This document shows, piece by piece, positions 33,864-45,900 of a stretch of 64,000 nucleotides of DNA (positions within the stretch are counted from its first letter, which is position 1; each line of letters starts with the position of its first letter). The position numbers and the translations under genes were made by a program. The notes beneath the pieces were generated by a model that was given only the letters and a program-made list of their open reading frames with translations, did not search any database and had not been told where the DNA came from. The stretch is from Sipunculus nudus (Eukaryota > Annelida > Sipuncula > Golfingiida > Sipunculidae): NCBI GenBank assembly GCA_026874595.1, contig CM049311.1, forward strand, positions 45,203,676 through 45,267,675, read 5' to 3'.

Positions 33864-36111
33864 CAGGCCCATAGGCTCGGTGGGTTCGGACGAACCCACC
33901 CATTGAGCATCTGAGTTCCACCTGACGAATACTGATATGCTATAATTGGGAAAATTATACAGAACTTTACGTTTAACCATTTTTTCCGGTTCCATGCATA
34001 CCCTCATAGGGAGAGACCATATTTCTGTATAAATATTGTTTATAGCGGCCTCTTTGTTTAGCTCTTCCAGGGATGTAGATTGCAAGTACAGTTTAAAAAT
34101 GTTTAATTTCACCTCTGAAAGAAGCTTTAAATAACCTGTTCAATGCTTGCTTCTGATTATAATCCAAAACTGGATGATTGTTGCCATGTGAGAGGGTATA
34201 AAGAGAAAAATGTTGATTGCCCCCTCTCATGCAAAGAGGGCAGTATAGCACCCTCTTGTTTCCAGGGCAAAGGATGTAACTAAGGCCACTTTGTCAATAG
34301 TGCACAAGGGGCATATGTGTCAAGAATCTAAACCAAGCTTGATTCCATAAGAATAATAAATAAAGGAGAAAAAGTTAAAATATATCATATAGCGAATTAT
34401 AAATGAGCTTATGGAACTTTTCGATTTGTTGTTGTTGCAAAATAAAAGGAGGGCCTTGCATTTTGCTTCGTTAGTTCAGAAGACTATATGGCGATGATCA
34501 ACTGTCTATAGTCGTCATATCAGCAATTTGTCTGCCCTTAGATTAGCATGAATTTACATCGTTACCTACGGATTTGAAATTTTACATACAGTACGATGTA
34601 CAGAAGTTCGACCAAACTGGAAACTAGGTCACTGTGCTTTGTTCATATGAAGAATTATACTAAATCAGTTTGCATTAAAAACCTATTATACCAATTCAAG
34701 ACTGCCTTTTATAAAAAAAAAAAAAAAAATTTTAGCTTGTATTGTTCTGATTAAGGCACAGAGCTTTTCATTATAGGTATGATGTATATAAGGAAAATTA
34801 AGTCAGTATTGAGTAATTAGAAAAAAAAATATGGACTGGATCATGTGTTTGGTCGAGAATCTTTTTACTCAATGAATATGTTAACCGCTAAAGCTGGAGC
34901 TCAGTCCATCCAGGAAATAACTACAGTTAATTTATATGTAAGTATACACCGAAGATCAGGTAAAAAAATCAATGTATTTTTAAAGTAATCAACAAATTTT
35001 AAATCACTTCCATGAATTTCACCCTATACTTTGACTAACGCATATTGTTTTCTTGTAAGCACTGTTGTTTTAATTTTTAAATACCGTTAATACATGGATT
35101 TAAGCTATTGGTCTGAAATTCTAATGCAGTTACCCAAAAAATTGGTCAGGTATGAGAATTTTCAGGGGGGTAATACTATATAATTTATGAATAATTCAGA
35201 TCAGGGAACAGGCCACCTCCACAGTGTACCATAGTGCAAGCTGGCGATTTGGTATAGGCCTATATATATATAGATATAAGCCGAAGTGGAGCACACCTGC
35301 TGTGTGCGTGTGTGCCCTTTGCCTGTAGGGACTGATGAATGACATAATTATCATATAATATGTTTAATATTAACATGGATTTCATTCACCGAGGCTCTTT
35401 TAAGTTACTTTGATCGTTTTACACTCCCTAAATTGTTCAAACTACACGTTTTGTTTTTATTCGAAACTCGCAGAGGTGCCCTGGGATCTTAATATATCCC
35501 TTAACGTTATACAGCTCCGGCCCAGTTCTCAGTGTCCTATACATTGCCTCATTTGTCAAAGAATATTAATATAATTCTGATATTTTCGGCTTCTAAGTGC
35601 CTCGCCTGCTGGTCCTTTTTTTTATTTATGTAAATTTTTAGTACAGCTAGAAACAGCAAACAGTATCCTGCTTGACACCAAACATCACCCGGTTCATTTC
35701 GTTCCAAGAATGTTAATTTTGAAGTTATCTGCATTGAATGTATATCAATTTTAAGCAACCTCATTTAACAGTCAGTTGACTTGATAATCACTCGAATAGA
35801 CAGATACCGGAAAATATCAGCTAGATGACTAAGGTGTGAGTTTGACAATGAATATTGTTGTTTTCTTTTCAAATCTGAAATGAAACGGATGTCAATGCAC
35901 TTTTTTTTGGCAAATGAAATGCCCCTGTTTAGTGTAGGCCTACACGTATAGGCATATAAAGCCGAATCCACCTTATGACCATACTTGTGCTGTAGCAGAT
36001 GCTTGCGAAATGCTTTGAATATGACGTTCTGAGTACGAACGGCGAGAAAGTGGTTTATTCACTAAAAATTGCTTATTTGGATTGTTTTTATTCCGTTAAA
36101 AGAAAACATCG

Positions 36112-36175
<64 letters not shown>

Positions 36176-36232
36176 AGGTTCCACCATCAGTGAAGACGAA
36201 ACCTCCCAATCAGCAGTCAGCCTACGGGCCTG
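33864..36232. mobile_element. DNA transposon-like element with terminal inverted repeats, 2.37 kb
   Basis: The ends CAGGCCCATAGGCT and AGCCTACGGGCCTG are inverted repeats with one mismatch in 14. TTGTT flanks both sides (33859-33863 and 36233-36237), and excision restores T2 sequence. Just inside the left end is the hairpin GTGGGTTCggacGAACCCAC. I see no transposase; the minus-strand open stretch 33870-34112 is not recognisable. The interior at about 34480-35160 includes an old decayed T copy. A 5-bp duplication does not fit hAT (8 bp), so the superfamily is left open. Confidence 0.75.
36113..36174. repeat. (AT)n microsatellite
   Basis: About 30 uninterrupted TA dinucleotides near the right end of the TIR transposon. 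Confidence 0.98.
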
Positions 36233-36258
36233 TTGTTCGGGTTTTTTTTACGAATTTT

Positions 36259-38891
36259 TTAGCTCAGCTGACTATAAGTCATCTGAGCTATAGTCGTGGT
36301 CCATTGTCCGTCGTCCGTCCGTCTGTCCGTCCATCCGTCCGTCCGTCCGTCCGTCCGTAGATGTGGCACGTTTTGAAACCGTAAGACCTAGGAATCCAAA
36401 ATTCGGCATAATGTTAGATGTCCCCAAGATCTCCTACCAAGCCGAAAACTGGGTCTTTGCAACTTCGTTCCTTTGAGAAATTAAGGAAAAACCTCAATTT
36501 TTTATTAAAAACCTATTTTCACACTTTAGGACTGCCTAATATCAAAACCACTCATCTGTTTTTCCTCATATTTACCATTAATATTCCTCTAAATAGTTCC
36601 TATGTACATGCCAGAAATTATGTCTGTATTATTTAATTTAAAAAAGTTCTGGGCCCAAACATAATGCATTTTGCAAAAAATAAGGAAAGATATTTGATCA
36701 CTTAACACAAAAAATGTTAAAGCTGTGGATCTTTTTTCCAGTAATATAACTTTAATTAATCAAAATTAAATTGTATACCTAAAATTAGATGAAAATCTTT
36801 TAAAATTTTTAAAATATTAATAAAAATAAAAAATTGGTACCTTAAATTTTGCCCAACTTTGACCATGGCACGTTTTTTTCCTGTAAGTACTGTGGATTTA
36901 ATTTTCACAGCATGTTTTTGGCAGCATTTCAACTGTTAACACCAAAAATTTGAAACCAGTTGATCAAAAACTGTAGATTTTAATCAAGTTTTCAAGCACC
37001 TTGTAACATATTGTTTACATCAAGCTAGTGTTATGCAGTTTGCAAAAGCTCAGCTCCCCAGCTTCAGCTCTAAGTTCCTTAAATTCAGCATACAGTTAGA
37101 TGTCTCCAAAATCCCCTACCATGCCAAGAATTTGGTCACTAGGACTTAATATCTTCGAGATATTAATGAAAAACTTCATTTTTCCATTAAAAACCCATTG
37201 TTACACTTCAAGACTGCCTAATATCAAAACCACTGATCTGACTTTAATCATAAACAATATACATATTTTTCATTCTCTATGCACATCCCAGAATGATGTC
37301 AGTATTGCGTAATTGTTTTAAGTTATGGGCCCAAACATAATGGACTTTTTAAAAAATCAAGAAATATATTTACTCCCTTAACAAGGGCATTGCTAGAGAT
37401 TTTTTTGTCAGGGATGTAACATTATTTAATCAAGATTCAATTGAATACCCAAAATTAGTTCTGAATTTTTCAAATTTTATAAGTTATTAGTATAAATATA
37501 AAATTAGTACCTTAAATTTTGCCCAACTGTGACCATGGCACGTTTGTTTCCCTTGAGCACTGTTGATATAATTTTTATATCATGCACACATAAGGATTTC
37601 AGCTTTTTAGTTTAGAAAGCTGAAAGAAATTGGCCAAAAATTGTAGCTTTTATTAATGTTTTTTATGAGACCCTGTCAGACTTTGGCTCTCTCCAGCCCC
37701 TCTTGAGTCACCTGTATGTTGACCTTGTTGACCTTTCATCAAACTATGCACGCTTGAGGCGAGGCATACAGGAATCCAGGCAGCTTATGGCCAGCCACAG
37801 TTGATCCAGGTGTCCAACCCAACTCATCTAGTAGTTTTAACCAACAACATAACAATAAACAACAAATTAATAAATTTTTATTGGTTTTTAATAACAAATT
37901 AAAGAAAAATAGAAAAGAAATTTGTTAGTTTATAACAGGAAATTAACTTGCAGTTACTGATGATATAAGAATCTTTTGTCGATGGGTAGAATGTCACATA
38001 TTCCAAATAACACCATGCAGTCACCTATGGCATTTTTCAGTTCAATTTTAATGATAAAGAAGTAAATCATATTATTCATTACTAATCATTAGGGATCATA
38101 TGAAGGAAATTAATGATAGACAAAGATGCAGTTGATAATATTAATCTAGATTCCTACTGTGTCTAGTGTGTACATTGATGTGAAATTAGTCCAAAATGAA
38201 TTTTTTACAGTTATTTTTTAATATAAATAAAAGCCATAAAACCAGGTACTTATGATCATTATTTAAATGTGTGAATTTTGTATATTCTGGATTCTCAACA
38301 TCATTGTTTGGTGAAAATTGAATAAATACCAGACATAGAACGAATACTTTGTAATTGTATTTAAATACGAATATGATAATGTACTCCATTATAAAATTTC
38401 TTGCATAAAGAATGGGAATTCAGGTAAAAATGAAAGTATATGAATACTCGTGCAAATACTTTCTAAATGTATTCATGAATGCATTCATGAATATATTCTT
38501 TAATATTATTTTAACAATCATATCAGTTATATTTCATTTTAAAAAATTATATGATTCTCTTATTATTTTTAATAAAAATTATATTTGGGACAATATTTGT
38601 AATTTTTTTTAATAAATAGTTAAACTCTTATATTATATGTTCTGCTTATAAGTTATATGGCCAAGTCAAAATCTGTGTGACAATAGTACTCCAATTGTTA
38701 ATAAAATAAATGAAATCAATCTTCTTCCCTGTCTCCAAAGGTACTATCAAAATCATACATAAGCTAAACAACAACAACTCACAATACAGCTTATATTTAT
38801 TACCACACAAAACCAGCATGTGCCTCATTTCTAAATAATATTTTTTTATCATATATAACAGCTGAGCGTCGTGACCCATAGGTCCCTTGTT
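36259..38891 (+). mobile_element. T1 Helitron-like element, complete
   Basis: It has an intact 5' hairpin, (GTCC)n microsatellite, 3' CAGCTGAGCGTCGTGACC, hairpin and CCTTGTT. Two tandem body units are offset by about 680 bp (compare 36418 with 37100, and 36838 with 37508). A 1.3-kb single-copy segment with an AT-rich 3' part follows. It is nearly colinear and nearly identical with 45901-48524. There is no Rep-helicase or other coding frame, so the element is non-autonomous. Confidence 0.88.
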
Positions 38892-39738
38892 TCTCTATTT
38901 TTGAGACCTTTAAAGATGTGGTTATCTGTCAACAGGGTACAAATCATAACAACTGGACCTAGAATCTTCATTCTTGTCATGCAAGGAGGCCCATGAAAAG
39001 TGTCTGTGCTTCTGTGGAAACCTGAAATTAGGTCTCTGTTTCCCATATACTTCAAGCTATAGGACTCCGAAGTATCCCACAGAATAATGGATAGATAATT
39101 TGATACAAAAGCTGAAGTATCTGAACAATTTATGCAGAGATCACCATGATTCTTTGCATGGATATTGATTATGGAGTGTTTCATCAGTTTCTGCAGACTG
39201 GTGGTGCCACCTATATTTTATCCAATTTTTTAAATTTTTTTTCTCTATTTTTGAGACCTTTCAGGATGCTATCATCTGTTAACGTGGCACAAATTGTAAC
39301 AACTGGACCTAGAATCTTCATTCTTGTCATGCAAGGAGGCCCATAAAAAGTGCCTGTTGAAACCTTAGGTCTCTGTTACCCATATTCAGCAAGCTATAGG
39401 ACTTCGAAATACCCCTAAGAATAATAGAAAATTTTATAAAAAAAGCTGAAGTATCTAGACAACTAATGTAGAGATCACCATGATTCTTTGCATGGATATT
39501 GACCATTAAGTGTTTTTATTAGTTTCTGCAGACTGGTGGAGCCACCTGTTTTTTTTTTTTAGTTTACGCATTTTTTCTCTATTTTTGAGTTATATAAAAA
39601 CAGACACAATCTTGGCCTGATGGTTAATCTGTTTGATGCTTCAGTTGAATGGGTATATACTACCATTCAGATGATAAAATTTCCTTTTGCAAATCTCTTC
39701 CCAGTCAGCTGAGCATCATGACCAATGGGTCACTTGTT
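38892..39738 (+). mobile_element. T2 element, 3' part
   Basis: About two and a half 336-bp monomers, then the T2-specific 3' tail (GTTAATCTGTTTGATGCTTC) and GTCAGCTGAGCATCATGACC, AATGGGTC, ACTTGTT. The same tail closes the T2 copies at 8346 and 62593. The 5' part is missing. Confidence 0.8.
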
Positions 39739-40885
39739 TAAAGTTAATAGCATAAATTTAAAATGGATTCCTTAAATATTGCCCAACTTTGAGTATGGCA
39801 AAAACATATGGCAAAATATAATAAAATACGATTCAAAAGGTGGTATTGCCAAACTCAAGCAATAGTTTGACAAATCTAATGCCAGAAATGAGGGCTCTCA
39901 TGTCAGGAAATGAGGGCTCTCATGTCAGGAGATATTCCAAGCTCTCTTAGTCCATCCCTCTGTCAGGAGATACTGCAAGCTCTCTTAGTCAATCCCTCTG
40001 TCAGGAGATACTGCAAGCTCTCTTAGTCCATCCCTCTGTCAGGAGATACTGCAAGCTCTCTTAGTCCATCCCTCTGTCAGGAGATACTCCAAGCTTTCTT
40101 AGTCCATCCCTCTGTCAGGAGATACTCCAAGCTCTCTAAGTCCATCCCTCTGTCAGGAGATACTCCAAGCTCTCTTAGTCCATCCCTCTGTCAGGAGATA
40201 CTCCAAGCTTTCTTAGTCCATCCCTCCGTCAGGAGATACGCCCAGCTCTCTTAGTCCATCCTTCTGTCAGGAGATACGCCAAGCTCTCTTAGTTCATCCC
40301 TCTGTCAGGAGATACTCCAAGCTCTCTTAGTCCATCCCTCTGTCAGGAGATACTCCAAGCTCTCTTAGTCCATCCCTCTGTAAGGAGATACTCCAAGCTC
40401 TCTTAGTCCATCCCTCTGTCAGGAGATACTCCAAGCTCTCTTAAGTCCATCCCTCTGTCAGGAGATACTCCAAGCTCTCTTAGTCCATCCCTCTGTCAGG
40501 AGATACTCCAAGCTCTCTTAGTTCATCCTTCTGTCAGGAGATACTCCAAGCTCTCTTAGTCCATCCCTCTGTCAGGAGATACGCCAAGCTCTCTTAGTCC
40601 ATCCCTCTGTCAGGAGATACGCCAAGCTCTCTTAGTCCATCCCTCTGTCAGAAGATAAGCCAAGCTCTCTTAGTCCATCCCTCTGTCAGGAGATATGCCA
40701 AGCTCTCTTAGTCCATCCCTCTGTCAGGAGATACGCCAAGCTCTCTTAGTCCATCCCTCTGTCAGAAGATAAGCCAAGCTCTCTTAGTCCATCCCTCTGT
40801 CAGGAGATACTCCAAGCTCTCTTAGTCCATCCCTATTTGATTCAGAGGATATGCATAGTTGCTTGTTGACTGCAATATTCCAGTT
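39739..40885 (+). repeat. 38-bp minisatellite array 1, inside a relic Helitron-like element
   Basis: About 24 units of 38 bp (CTGTCAGGAGATACTCCAAG plus CTCTCTTAGTCCATCC) span 39894-40834 with few changes. The left flank (GCCCAACTTTGAGTATGGCA onward) is shared with array 2. The right flank, GAGGATATGCATAGTTGCTT and on to AATATTCCAGTTT, resembles the C-family 3' end GCGGATACACGTAGTCGCTT ... TATTCTAGTT. The unit length is not a multiple of three, so the open frames through it are not meaningful. Confidence 0.9.
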
Positions 40886-41433
40886 TAAATTACACCATGC
40901 AAATTAGTCAAAGCAAATAAAAAATTTTAAAAAAAATTGACTCTTCACAAAAAATGATTTAACCCTGTGGAAGTTAGGGCCTCAATGTGTTAAGAAAATC
41001 CTGCGTTTTCTTGTAACCATTCTGCAAACAAGATGGTGGAGTATTTTTTTCATTATACTTAATGAATTAAGTGTGTCAACCCCTCTGTGTATGGAGAGAT
41101 GTTGGGCCTATGAGAATGTTTTAGTTCTCTGATAACACTGCATCAGGCTTTGGTCAATACATGTTTATGTACTTGGTACTTGTACTCAGGTTCAAAATTG
41201 TTAGTACCAGGACTTGTTTTGTACATGTACTTATCACCCATGTCAATATGAAAGTACTTTTCAAGTAATGGTCAAGTTTATTAGTAGAGAAGACTATACC
41301 TGATATATATTCATTTACACAGGTTTACATTTGGCATATAGGTATTGTTTCCTCATTTGTATTTATTTCTTTTATTAACAAACATAATTTGAATATATAA
41401 AATAAAAATGTGTTGTCTTCTCATTTCTTATAG
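40886..41433. other. Intron, unassigned
   Basis: AT-rich, with a cluster of GTACTTG/GTACATG words at 41165-41240 and a weak G-like terminus near 41300-41345 (ATACCTGATATATATTCATT, ACAGGTTTACATT). It ends in the pyrimidine tract and acceptor before the microexon. Confidence 0.45.
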
Positions 41434-41450
41434 AAACAGAAGTGATAAAG
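41434..41450 (+). CDS. 17-nt microexon of the coiled-coil gene
   Basis: TCTCATTTCTTATAG is a strong acceptor and AAG|GTTAGT a good donor around 17 nt. With the single base left over from the exon ending at 29816 it makes six codons, E-T-E-V-I-K, continuing the heptad pattern. The intron before it is 11.6 kb and holds a SINE, the TIR transposon and many T elements. The fit of phase on both sides is the main evidence. A 17-nt exon could also be skipped, which would end the protein almost at once. Confidence 0.6.
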
Positions 41451-41565
41451 GTTAGTGAGCATGTCCTGTGTATTATTGGTGTGTTTTTGTAGTGTTGTAT
41501 GTAATCAGGATGAAACAGTTCTCTCTCATTATATTCTTTTATTCTCTTGCATATTTTCTTTTCAG

Positions 41566-41593
41566 ATTGAATAATGTGGAGCCATCTTCATAG
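41566..41593 (+). CDS. Last coding exon of the coiled-coil gene (stop at 41572-41574)
   Basis: ATATTTTCTTTTCAG is a strong acceptor. The exon reads I-E-stop in the phase set by the microexon. A possible donor, TAG|GTATTC, follows at 41594, so the 3' untranslated region may be spliced again or simply continue. No clear AATAAA signal lies close behind. The predicted C-terminus is thus LLETEVIKIE. Confidence 0.55.
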
Positions 41594-42054
41594 GTATTCC
41601 TGTAATCCTTTTAACTGCAGATAATATTTTCTTGAACACTGAGTTCAGTCACTAACATTACAGCTTCTTATATCAATATATTTAAATAATAATTGGCTTT
41701 ATATGTTTTATGTGATAAAGAAAAAAATTTTTTCTAAGATCAAAGCTGAAAATTGAAAAAAATGTCCATATATTTAGCTTTGCTGACTGCAAAACATCTG
41801 AGAGCTGGTTCAAAGGAGATGCTTGTGTAAATTGTCTTCCCAGTTGTTTGTCATGACTTTTGTGAACAGAGCTTGCTTCAAACATACAGGTACAGGTATT
41901 AATTTTATGTAAAGTTTAAATTGGAGGGATTTCTTCAGATGCTCTACTAGGCCTGAAACCAACTTGGTATAACTTGTCTCTGAGTCATTGACTGGAAACA
42001 TTAATGTTAGCATTTAAAACAATAATATATGTTTTAAAACATTAATTTTAGCTT
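41594..42054 (+). other. Probable 3' untranslated or downstream sequence
   Basis: AT-rich, with no gene. TTTAGCTTTGCTGACTGCAA at about 41770 looks like a decayed T 5' end. Otherwise I see nothing in it. Confidence 0.4.
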
Positions 42055-42545
42055 TGAAAAAATTATTTGGTAACAAACCAGGGGTAACAACTCACTACCT
42101 GTTCTGGGACTGTAAGTGATCTGAGCTGTAGCGATGTCCATCCAGAATATATCCGTTAAATGGGCACAATTCAAACTGTTATCGGTTCAGACTATAAATT
42201 TTGCATACAGTTCATAAGGGCCAAAAACTAATGCCATGCCTGAAACTCTGTCAATGTGACCTCATCCCCCTGAGATATTAAGCACTCCCCCCCCCCCCCC
42301 CCATTATTGTTTTACTTCAAATGCCCTAAATATTGGGAATTAGGCCAACAAAAATAACAGGCATGGTTTTCAGGCCAGTCCCATCAATTTTAACCCCACG
42401 CATCAAACATTTTTATTTTAATTTTCATCTTTCAAGAAGATAAAATAATACAATTTTGATATGATTTCTTTGTTATGTAGTGCTTTTACCTGTTTTCCTG
42501 TGTCATGCTTTTCCATGAGCACAGTGACATATGGGTCCCTTGTTT
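42055..42545 (+). mobile_element. T-family relic
   Basis: A decayed T 5' hairpin half (GTGATCTGAGCTGTAGCGAT) near 42116, a T-like body with a C16 run at 42287-42302, and a decayed 3' end, CATGAGCACAGTGACATATG then GGTCCCTTGTTTT. Confidence 0.65.
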
Positions 42546-43154
42546 TAAGTTAATAGCATAATTGTAAAATCTATTCCTTAAATATTGCCCAACTTTGAGT
42601 ATGGCAAATTACATATGGCAAAATATAATAAAAATACAATTCAAAAGGTGGTATTGCCAAACTCAAGCAATAGTTTGACAGGTCTTACACCAGAAATGTT
42701 GCCTCAGGGCTCTTATGTCAGGAGATACTCCAAGCTCTCTTAGTCCATCCCTCTGTCAGGAGATACGCCAAGCTCTCTTAGTCCATCCCTCTGTCAGGAG
42801 ATACTCCAAGCTCTCTTAGTCCATCCCTCTGTCAGGAGATACTCCAAGCTCTCTTAGTCCATCCCTTTGTCAGGAGATACTCCAAGCTTTCTTAGTCCAT
42901 CCCTCTGTCAGGAGATATGCCAAGCTCTCTTAGTCCATCCCTCTGTCAGGAGATACTCCAAGCTCTCTTGGTCCATCCCTCTGCCAGGAGATACTCCAAG
43001 CTCTCTTAGTCCATCCCTCTGTCAGGAGATACTTCAAGCTCTCTTAGTCCATGCCTCTGTCAGGAGATACTCCAAGCTCTCTTAGTCCATGCCTCTGTCA
43101 GGAGATACTCCAAGCTCTGTTAGTCCATCCCTCTGTCAGGAGATACTCCAAGCT
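42546..43154 (+). repeat. 38-bp minisatellite array 2
   Basis: The same left flank and 38-bp unit as array 1, with about 11.5 copies at 42716-43154. Reading frames run through without stops for 72 codons only because the unit lacks stops in the frames used. The two arrays lie about 1.9 kb apart, on either side of the last exons. Confidence 0.9.
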
Positions 43155-43400
43155 GAATTTAACCCCCCCCCTCCCCCCATCAAACATTTTATTTTGATTT
43201 TCATCTTTCAAGAAGATAAAATGATACAATTTTGATATGATTTCCTTTGTTATGTAGTGCTTTTACCTGTTAACCTGTCACGCTTTTCCATGGTCATATG
43301 ACCTTTTTATCTAAACATGCAAAAAAGGGTAAAAAATAAAATACTGTCCACCCCCCGTGATTTCTGAAAAAAATTGCCTGAGAAGCATATTTTTTTTTTT
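43155..43400 (+). repeat. Duplicated segment of the preceding T relic
   Basis: TTTTCATCTTTCAAGAAGAT and the 70 bp after it repeat 42422-42500 almost exactly, including TTATGTAGTGCTTTTACCTG. This suggests array 2 expanded or moved within a local duplication of the T relic. It includes C-runs near 43160. Confidence 0.75.
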
Positions 43401-45692
43401 TTAGCTCAGCTGACTATAAGTCATCTGAGCTATAGTCGTAGTCCATTGTCTGTCGTCTGTCTGTCTGTCAGGCCATCCATCCGTCCAGATATCCGTCTGT
43501 AAGACTGGCATGTATTGACACCATTGAACCTACGAATCTGAAATTCGGCATACAGTTAGATGTCCCCAAAATCTCCTACCATGCCGAAAATTTGGTCAAT
43601 AGGACTTTGTATGAAATTCGGCATACAGTTAGATGTCCCCAAAATCTCCTACCATGTCGAAAATTAGGTCAATAGGACTTCGTTTCTTCAAGATATTAAG
43701 GAAAAACTTCAATTTTTTATTAGAAATCTATTTTCACGCTTCAGGACTGCCTAATATCAAAAGCACTCATCTGGTTTTCTTCATATTTACCATAAATATT
43801 CCTCTATATAGTTCCTATGTAAATGCCAGAAATTAAGTCCGTATTATTTAATTTAAAAAAGTTATGGGCCAAAACATAATGGACTTTGTAAAAAAATCAG
43901 GAAAGATATTTGGTCACTTAAGACCAAAAGTGTTAAAGGTAGGGACTTTTTTTTCAGTAATACAACTTTAATTCATCAAAATTTAATTGTATACCAAAAA
44001 TTAGATCAAATTTGTTCAAATATTGGCAAAAATATAAAATTGGTACCCTAAATTTTGCCCAAGTTTGACCATGGCACATTTTTTTTCCTGTAACTGCTGT
44101 GGATTTAATTTTCAAAGCTTGTTTTTGTTACCATTTCAACTGTTAACATCATAAATTTGAAACCAGTTGATCAAAAACTGTAGATTTTATTCAGGTTTTC
44201 AAGCACTATGTCACATGTTGTTTACATCAAGCTAGTGTTATGCAGTTTGCTAGAGCTCAGCTCCCCAGCTTCAGCTGTAAGTTCCTTAAATTTGGCATAC
44301 AGTAAAATTTCTCCAAAATCCCCTACCATGCCAAGAATTTGGTCACTAGGACTTAATTCCTTTGAGATATTAATGAAAAACTTCATTTTTCCATTAAAAA
44401 CCCATTGTTACACTGTAAGACTGCCTAATATCAAAACCACTTATCCGACTTTGATCATATATAATATACATATTTTTCTATTCATTCGCTATGCACAAGC
44501 CAGAAATGATGTCAGTATTGCGTAATTGTTTTAAGTTATGGGCTCGAACATAATGCACTTTTTAAAAAATCAAGAAATATATTTACTCCTTTATCAAGAG
44601 AATTGCTAAAGCTAGAGATTTTCTGTCAGGGATGTAACATTATTTAATCAAGATTCAATTGAATACCAAAAATTAGTTCTGAATTTTTCAAATTTTATAA
44701 GTTATTAGTATAAATATAAAATTAGTACTTTAAATTTTGCCCACATTTGACCATGGCACATTTGTTTCCTGAGAGCACTGTTGATATAATTTTCATATCA
44801 TATATACATAAGGGTTTAATCTTAAAAAATGTGAAATTTCAAAGGAATTGATTGAAAAGAGAAGCTTTTATACAAGTTTTCATACACCATGTCAGGTGTT
44901 GTTTACATCAAGCCAACTTAGTAGTACAGCCTTCACTTGTGTTATGTAACCCTCTCCAGGCAACTTGCCTTGGCTCAGCCTGGCCACTACTGGCAGGCTT
45001 CCTCTTTTATCAAATTTACTGAATTTTTTATTTCGGTGAATAAAATTAAGCATGTACTGAAAACTCCAATGTACAAAACTTTTTAATAGTGATTCAAGGT
45101 ATAATCTTGAAGATGCTGTGTTGTGGCATTATTTTTTTTTTATTCAGTTCAAACATTTGTGATTTAAAAATAATAAAATATATGTGTATGCATTATATGA
45201 CCCGATATGAGCTACACTCTGGATAAATAATTATTGCTACTTAGAATTCTCATATTTTAACTTATATTTTCAGATTTTTTTATTTCAAATTTATAAAACT
45301 TGTAAATAAAAAAAAAATGAATCTGATAAAAAAAACTATTAATGGAAAAATTTGATATGCTAAAAAATAGGCTTTAATATAAACATAAATGCATTATTCC
45401 CTTGACAGTGAAACAAAGGTATTAGTCCAATCTGTCCACTTGCCTGTCCATCTGTATATTTGTCATATGCATCACAGTATCTCAAAACTTTTGCTGTTTT
45501 TCTTCATGACAGTCTTGTCAGAGTAATAGTTTTGCAGTCATATATTTAAAACTACTATAACCAAGTAGGAGGGCCCCTTTCCTCTTAGCTTCTCATATGC
45601 TTATATATATGAAAAACATTACAATAGAATATTTTGCATTTGGAAAAATTTCTAACTTCAGCTGAGCGCTGTGACCAATGGGTCCCTTGTTT
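43401..45692 (+). mobile_element. T1 element, complete, divergent 3' half
   Basis: It has the 5' hairpin, a GTCTGTCTGTCTGTCAGG microsatellite, two tandem body units (43633 and about 44300), and a 3' CAGCTGAGCGCTGTGACC with CCTTGTT. A 60-bp piece (GAAATTCGGCATACAGTTAG onward) is duplicated at 43539-43665. After about 44830 it departs from the other T1 copies and shares text with the cassette-bearing subfamily (TGTTTACATCAAGCC). Confidence 0.8.
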
Positions 45693-45900
45693 AGTGATGC
45701 ATCACTGGTCCAGCACCCCTGCTGTCACAAGTGTACAGTTTTTCTCATGTCCCCCCCCCCCCCCACCCACCACCAAGTGTATTGCAATAATTGTTATTGT
45801 TCGAACAGTATTTCTTTAATTGTAAAGCTGTTTCCACTCCAATGTACAAAACATTTCTTGAGTAATCCAGAAGATGCCATGTTGTGGTAATGTAGCATTT
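45693..45900. other. Short spacer with C-run
   Basis: A poly-C tract at about 45751-45767. The last 70 bp (CTCCAATGTACAAAACATTT onward) repeat 45067-45140 of the preceding T copy. Confidence 0.6.

Noticed and set aside
36069-36293. Frame containing an IYIYIY stretch
   Set aside because: It is the translated (AT)n microsatellite.
36418-37312. Recurrent frames of about 72 codons starting MSP(K/R)SPT in every T1 body unit
   Set aside because: I compared the first 47 codons of the two units at 36418 and 37100 by eye. Differences fall at least as often at codon positions 1 and 2 as at position 3, so there is no sign of protein-level constraint. The frames stay open because the copies are related and stop-poor there.
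38646-38879. A 77-codon antisense frame repeated at the T1 3' end (also 16194, 48279)
   Set aside because: It is present only because T1 copies are similar. It is rich in hydrophobic residues from AT-rich text, has no domain, and overlaps the terminal hairpin.
39894-40834. Regular 38-bp repeats resembling a CRISPR array
   Set aside because: Units are directly adjacent with no unique spacers, and the context is animal DNA.
42867-43085. 72-codon frame with repeated SPSLCQE / HPSVRRY text
   Set aside because: It is the translation of a 38-bp minisatellite. The unit is not a multiple of three, so the reading rotates through all frames.
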